Assembly: GCF_006829085.1 (NCBI RefSeq)
Contig: NZ_BJTC01000012.1
Coordinates: forward strand, 14,232 to 78,231
Reading direction: 5' to 3'
From: Chryseobacterium sp. ON_d1
GTDB taxonomy: Bacteria; Bacteroidota; Bacteroidia; Flavobacteriales; Weeksellaceae
DNA: 64,000 nucleotides
Shown here: positions 61,827 to 64,000 of the stretch, piece by piece
Layout of the letters: the number at the start of each line of letters is the position of its first letter
How positions within the stretch are numbered: position 1 is the stretch's first letter
Notes under the pieces: model-generated
Seen by the model: the letters and a program-made list of their open reading frames with translations, nothing else
What the model was told of the DNA's origin: nothing
The model's database searches: none
Program-made: the position numbers and the translations under genes

Positions 61827-61861
61827 TTGACCCTTTCATTTTATTAAAAAAGTTATTTTTG
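61827..61861 (+). promoter_or_regulatory. Putative promoter of the acyltransferase-glycosyltransferase operon
   Basis: TATTTTTG (61854-61861) ends 18 bp before the ATG. A TTG at 61827-61829 is 24 nt further upstream, slightly longer than usual spacing. Confidence 0.4.
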
Positions 61862-61879
61862 TAGGAAAAGAAAATACAA

Positions 61880-62857
61880 ATGCAGGATATTACGAAAAAC
61901 AATTTTGACTTCATCCGTGTTCTCCTTGCTTTCATTGTCTTTATAGGACACCTGGGAGCATTAAGTGGCTCTGATCAGCTCACCATTTTAACATACAGCC
62001 CCGTAGAAGTAGCCGTTTTTTCATTTTTCATTGTGAGTGGGTTTCTTATTGCAAGAAGCTACGAAAGATCTTCCAGTCTAAAAAGTTATGCCAAAAAGAG
62101 ATTCAACAGAATTGTTCCTGCTTATTTATTGGTTGTATTTTTATGTGCCCTGTTACTGAGCCTGGTCAGTACGCTTCCTTTTTCAGAATATTTTGGAAAC
62201 ACACAGGTTTATAAGTATCTGTTCTGGAATTCAATTTTTATGAATTTTAAGGCCCCGTGGCTTCCTGGTGTATTTGGCAATCAGGCGGTGAATGGCGCAT
62301 TATGGACGCTTAAGATAGAAATATGTTTTTATATCGCTGTTCCTCTGATGTTTTTATTGTTTGGAAAAAATAATAAATACAGAAGTCTCAGTCTGATCGT
62401 GTTGTACTTTCTCTCGCTGGTTTATCTTAATTATTTTGAAATGGCCGGAAAAGCAGCTCTTTCAAGACAATTGCCAGGGTCACTATGTTACTTCATCGGC
62501 GGGATGCTGATCTATTTTAATTTTGATAAGTTTATCAAACATAAAAATGTCTTATTCATCATTGCTGTGCTTACAGTATGGATAGATCTTATTTTTAAAA
62601 TAAAGCTGTTCTCTCCTATAATGATCAGTATTATTGTGCTGTATGTTGCCTATTCTTTTAAATTTCTGAACAATTTCGGGAAGTATGGAGATTTCACTTA
62701 CGGGATCTATATCTTCCATTTTCCAATCATCAGGGTATTTGCGACCTTGGGACTTTTTGCCAATTACAACCCTTATTTTATGGGATTGGTATGTATGCTG
62801 GTGGTCATCAGCGTAGGAATTGCTTCCTGGCATCTTTATGAAAAAAGATTTTTATAA
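61880..62857 (+). CDS. Membrane O-acyltransferase, acyltransferase-3 (OafA/YrhL) family
   Basis: This 325-residue protein has about ten transmembrane helices. The N-terminus NNFDFIRVLLAFIVFIGHL contains the FDxxRxxxAxxVxxxH pattern with the catalytic histidine. Further family positions are SGFLIARSYERSSSLKSYAKKR and NGALWTLKIEICFY. Such enzymes add acetyl or other acyl groups to surface sugars. Twenty-three bp later comes a family 2 glycosyltransferase, so both probably modify a cell-surface glycan. No polymerase or flippase is in the window. Confidence 0.92.
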   Translation: MQDITKNNFDFIRVLLAFIVFIGHLGALSGSDQLTILTYSPVEVAVFSFFIVSGFLIARSYERSSSLKSYAKKRFNRIVPAYLLVVFLCALLLSLVSTLPFSEYFGNTQVYKYLFWNSIFMNFKAPWLPGVFGNQAVNGALWTLKIEICFYIAVPLMFLLFGKNNKYRSLSLIVLYFLSLVYLNYFEMAGKAALSRQLPGSLCYFIGGMLIYFNFDKFIKHKNVLFIIAVLTVWIDLIFKIKLFSPIMISIIVLYVAYSFKFLNNFGKYGDFTYGIYIFHFPIIRVFATLGLFANYNPYFMGLVCMLVVISVGIASWHLYEKRFL

Positions 62858-62880
62858 TTTTACATATTCAAAAAGCATAA

Positions 62881-63636
62881 ATGAAAGATCTTGTCTCCAT
62901 TATCACTCCCTGTTATAATTCTGCTGAATTTATCGAGGAAACCATCCAGTCTGTTCTCAACCAAACCTATGAAAACTGGGAATGGCTGATCACCGATGAC
63001 CTTTCCAAAGATAATACTGTTGAGATCATCAGAAAATACAACGACCCCAGAATAAAACTGCAGGTACTGGAGAAAAATGGAGGAGCCGGAAATGCCAGAA
63101 ACAACAGCCTGAAAAGGGCACAAGGAAGATATATTGCTTTTCTGGATTCTGACGATTACTGGTACCCGGAATATCTGGAAACAATGACAGATTACATGCG
63201 GGAAAACAATGCGGAACTGGTTTACTGTAACTATTCCAGGTGTAATGAACAGCTGCAGCCTATTCTGAAAGATTTTCTCGCAGATAAAGTCGTTACTTTT
63301 TCCAATCTGCTGAAGACATGCCGTCTGGCCCCGGTTTCCACAATGTATGATACAAAGAGGGTTGGAAAATTTTTATTTCCTGTAAAAAGCAAGCGCGAAG
63401 ATCATGTGATGTGGCTTAACCTTTTAAAAGAAATTCCGGAAGGAATACCTGTAAAGCAGACACTGGCAAAATACAGAATGCGCGAGAACAGTGTTTCCAG
63501 AAAAAAAAAGAATATCATTAAAGATCAATATCTTGTCTATAAAGATTTCATGGGGTTCTCAACAGTAAAATCATTATACTATACGGCTAACTGGGCGTTA
63601 AACGGATTTATGAAGTATTCAAAAATTTTCAATTAA
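62881..63636 (+). CDS. Family 2 glycosyltransferase
   Basis: This 251-residue protein has a GT-A fold: VSIITPCYNSAEFIEETIQSV at the start, WLITDDLSKDNT, GGAGNARN and the metal-binding FLDSDDYW (DxD). The second half (KREDHVMWL, then AKYRMRENSVSRKKK) matches WcaA-type glycosyltransferases of surface polysaccharide synthesis. It is a short, soluble form with no membrane helix. It overlaps the next gene by one base (TAATG) and is co-translated with it. Confidence 0.93.
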   Translation: MKDLVSIITPCYNSAEFIEETIQSVLNQTYENWEWLITDDLSKDNTVEIIRKYNDPRIKLQVLEKNGGAGNARNNSLKRAQGRYIAFLDSDDYWYPEYLETMTDYMRENNAELVYCNYSRCNEQLQPILKDFLADKVVTFSNLLKTCRLAPVSTMYDTKRVGKFLFPVKSKREDHVMWLNLLKEIPEGIPVKQTLAKYRMRENSVSRKKKNIIKDQYLVYKDFMGFSTVKSLYYTANWALNGFMKYSKIFN

Positions 63637-64000
63637 TGGAGTATTCAAAAGAGTTTAAAGCCGCTTTAAGTGCTTTTACCGGAGCAGAGAAAGATAAACT
63701 TATTTTCAGACTTCTGAGAAAGGATAAATTGTTATCTAAAAAACTGTATTTCGAACTTATTGATCCGGAAACCACCGATGATAAAAGGAATGCTATGGAA
63801 GACCATGTACAAGAGCAGGTACTCTTGGCTTCAAAATATGTCGGAAATGCCAAATACTTCCTTACCATCATCCGTAAAATAAGTGCCGAAATCACTGAAC
63901 ATGTAAAAATTACTACGGATAAATTCGGAGAAGCCACCCTTAACCTTCTTCTTATCAACAAAGTATTGAACAGCAATATTGACTTCAGCAGACAACGTTT
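63636..64000 (+). CDS. Unrecognised cytoplasmic protein, cut by the window end
   Basis: Only the first 121 codons are visible, starting MEYSKEFKAALSAFTGAEKD. The sequence is helical and rich in Lys, Glu and Leu, with no signal peptide or membrane segment; RKDKLLSKKLYFELIDPE is a notable block. I do not know the family. The one-base overlap with the glycosyltransferase gene indicates translational coupling. The 3' end lies outside the window. Confidence 0.7.
   Translation, partial: MEYSKEFKAALSAFTGAEKDKLIFRLLRKDKLLSKKLYFELIDPETTDDKRNAMEDHVQEQVLLASKYVGNAKYFLTIIRKISAEITEHVKITTDKFGEATLNLLLINKVLNSNIDFSRQR

Noticed and set aside
61753..61935. A 60-codon minus-strand frame overlapping the acyltransferase start
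   Set aside because: It is antisense to the conserved N-terminus of the acyltransferase and is low-complexity and AT-driven.

Overview
This window looks like chromosomal DNA of a flavobacterium of the Weeksellaceae, most likely Chryseobacterium. The DNA is AT-rich. Secreted proteins end in type IX secretion (T9SS) sorting domains. Many genes are preceded by the Bacteroidota promoter pattern TTG-N16-20-TAnnTTTG and few by Shine-Dalgarno sites. Families largely confined to Bacteroidota appear (DUF2480, DUF3276, DUF6048, DUF6452), and succinate dehydrogenase has a single cytochrome b subunit. The genus assignment is inference from gene content.

Layout. 1-12.6 kb: three large T9SS cargo genes on the minus strand, two tandem Fn3/GEVED paralogues that are almost identical over their 3' 2.2 kb, and a reprolysin-type metalloprotease. 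12.7-25 kb, all minus: DUF6048/DUF6452/rlmD, a thioredoxin-fold lipoprotein without redox cysteines, sdhCAB, comEC, a GH99-like glycosidase and lpxB. 25-33 kb, mostly plus: DUF2480, DUF937, the tiny ribosomal protein gene bTHX (minus), a MATE transporter (minus), an ankyrin protein, aspS, and an astacin-like protease bracketed by a second, diverged copy of the aspS 3' end. 33-39 kb: purA and a Crp/Fnr regulator (minus), then a Ku-LigD end-joining operon (plus) in which ligD is split into two frames at A-rich slippery heptamers. 39-45 kb: MscS, an SDR enzyme, nusB-DUF1573-yajC, an ABC exporter and a PUR-alpha-like DUF3276 protein. 45-51 kb: a 1682-residue DUF4132 protein with a small partner gene. 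51-61 kb, all minus: tRNA-His, bshB1, a TPR protein, a PstS-like lipoprotein, a small membrane protein, the exbB-exbD-exbD-tonB energiser and leuS. 61-64 kb: a lipocalin-like lipoprotein (minus), then an acyltransferase, a family 2 glycosyltransferase and a gene cut by the window end (plus).

Most of the window is conserved housekeeping DNA. The observations most worth following up are the possible programmed frameshift joining the LigD phosphoesterase to its ligase-polymerase part (36.6 kb), the 127-bp aspS 3'-end direct repeats flanking the astacin gene, the homogenised 3' halves of the tandem T9SS cargo genes, and the orphan DUF4132 giant with its small neighbour. No CRISPR array, IS element, prophage or obvious complete mobile element was seen.
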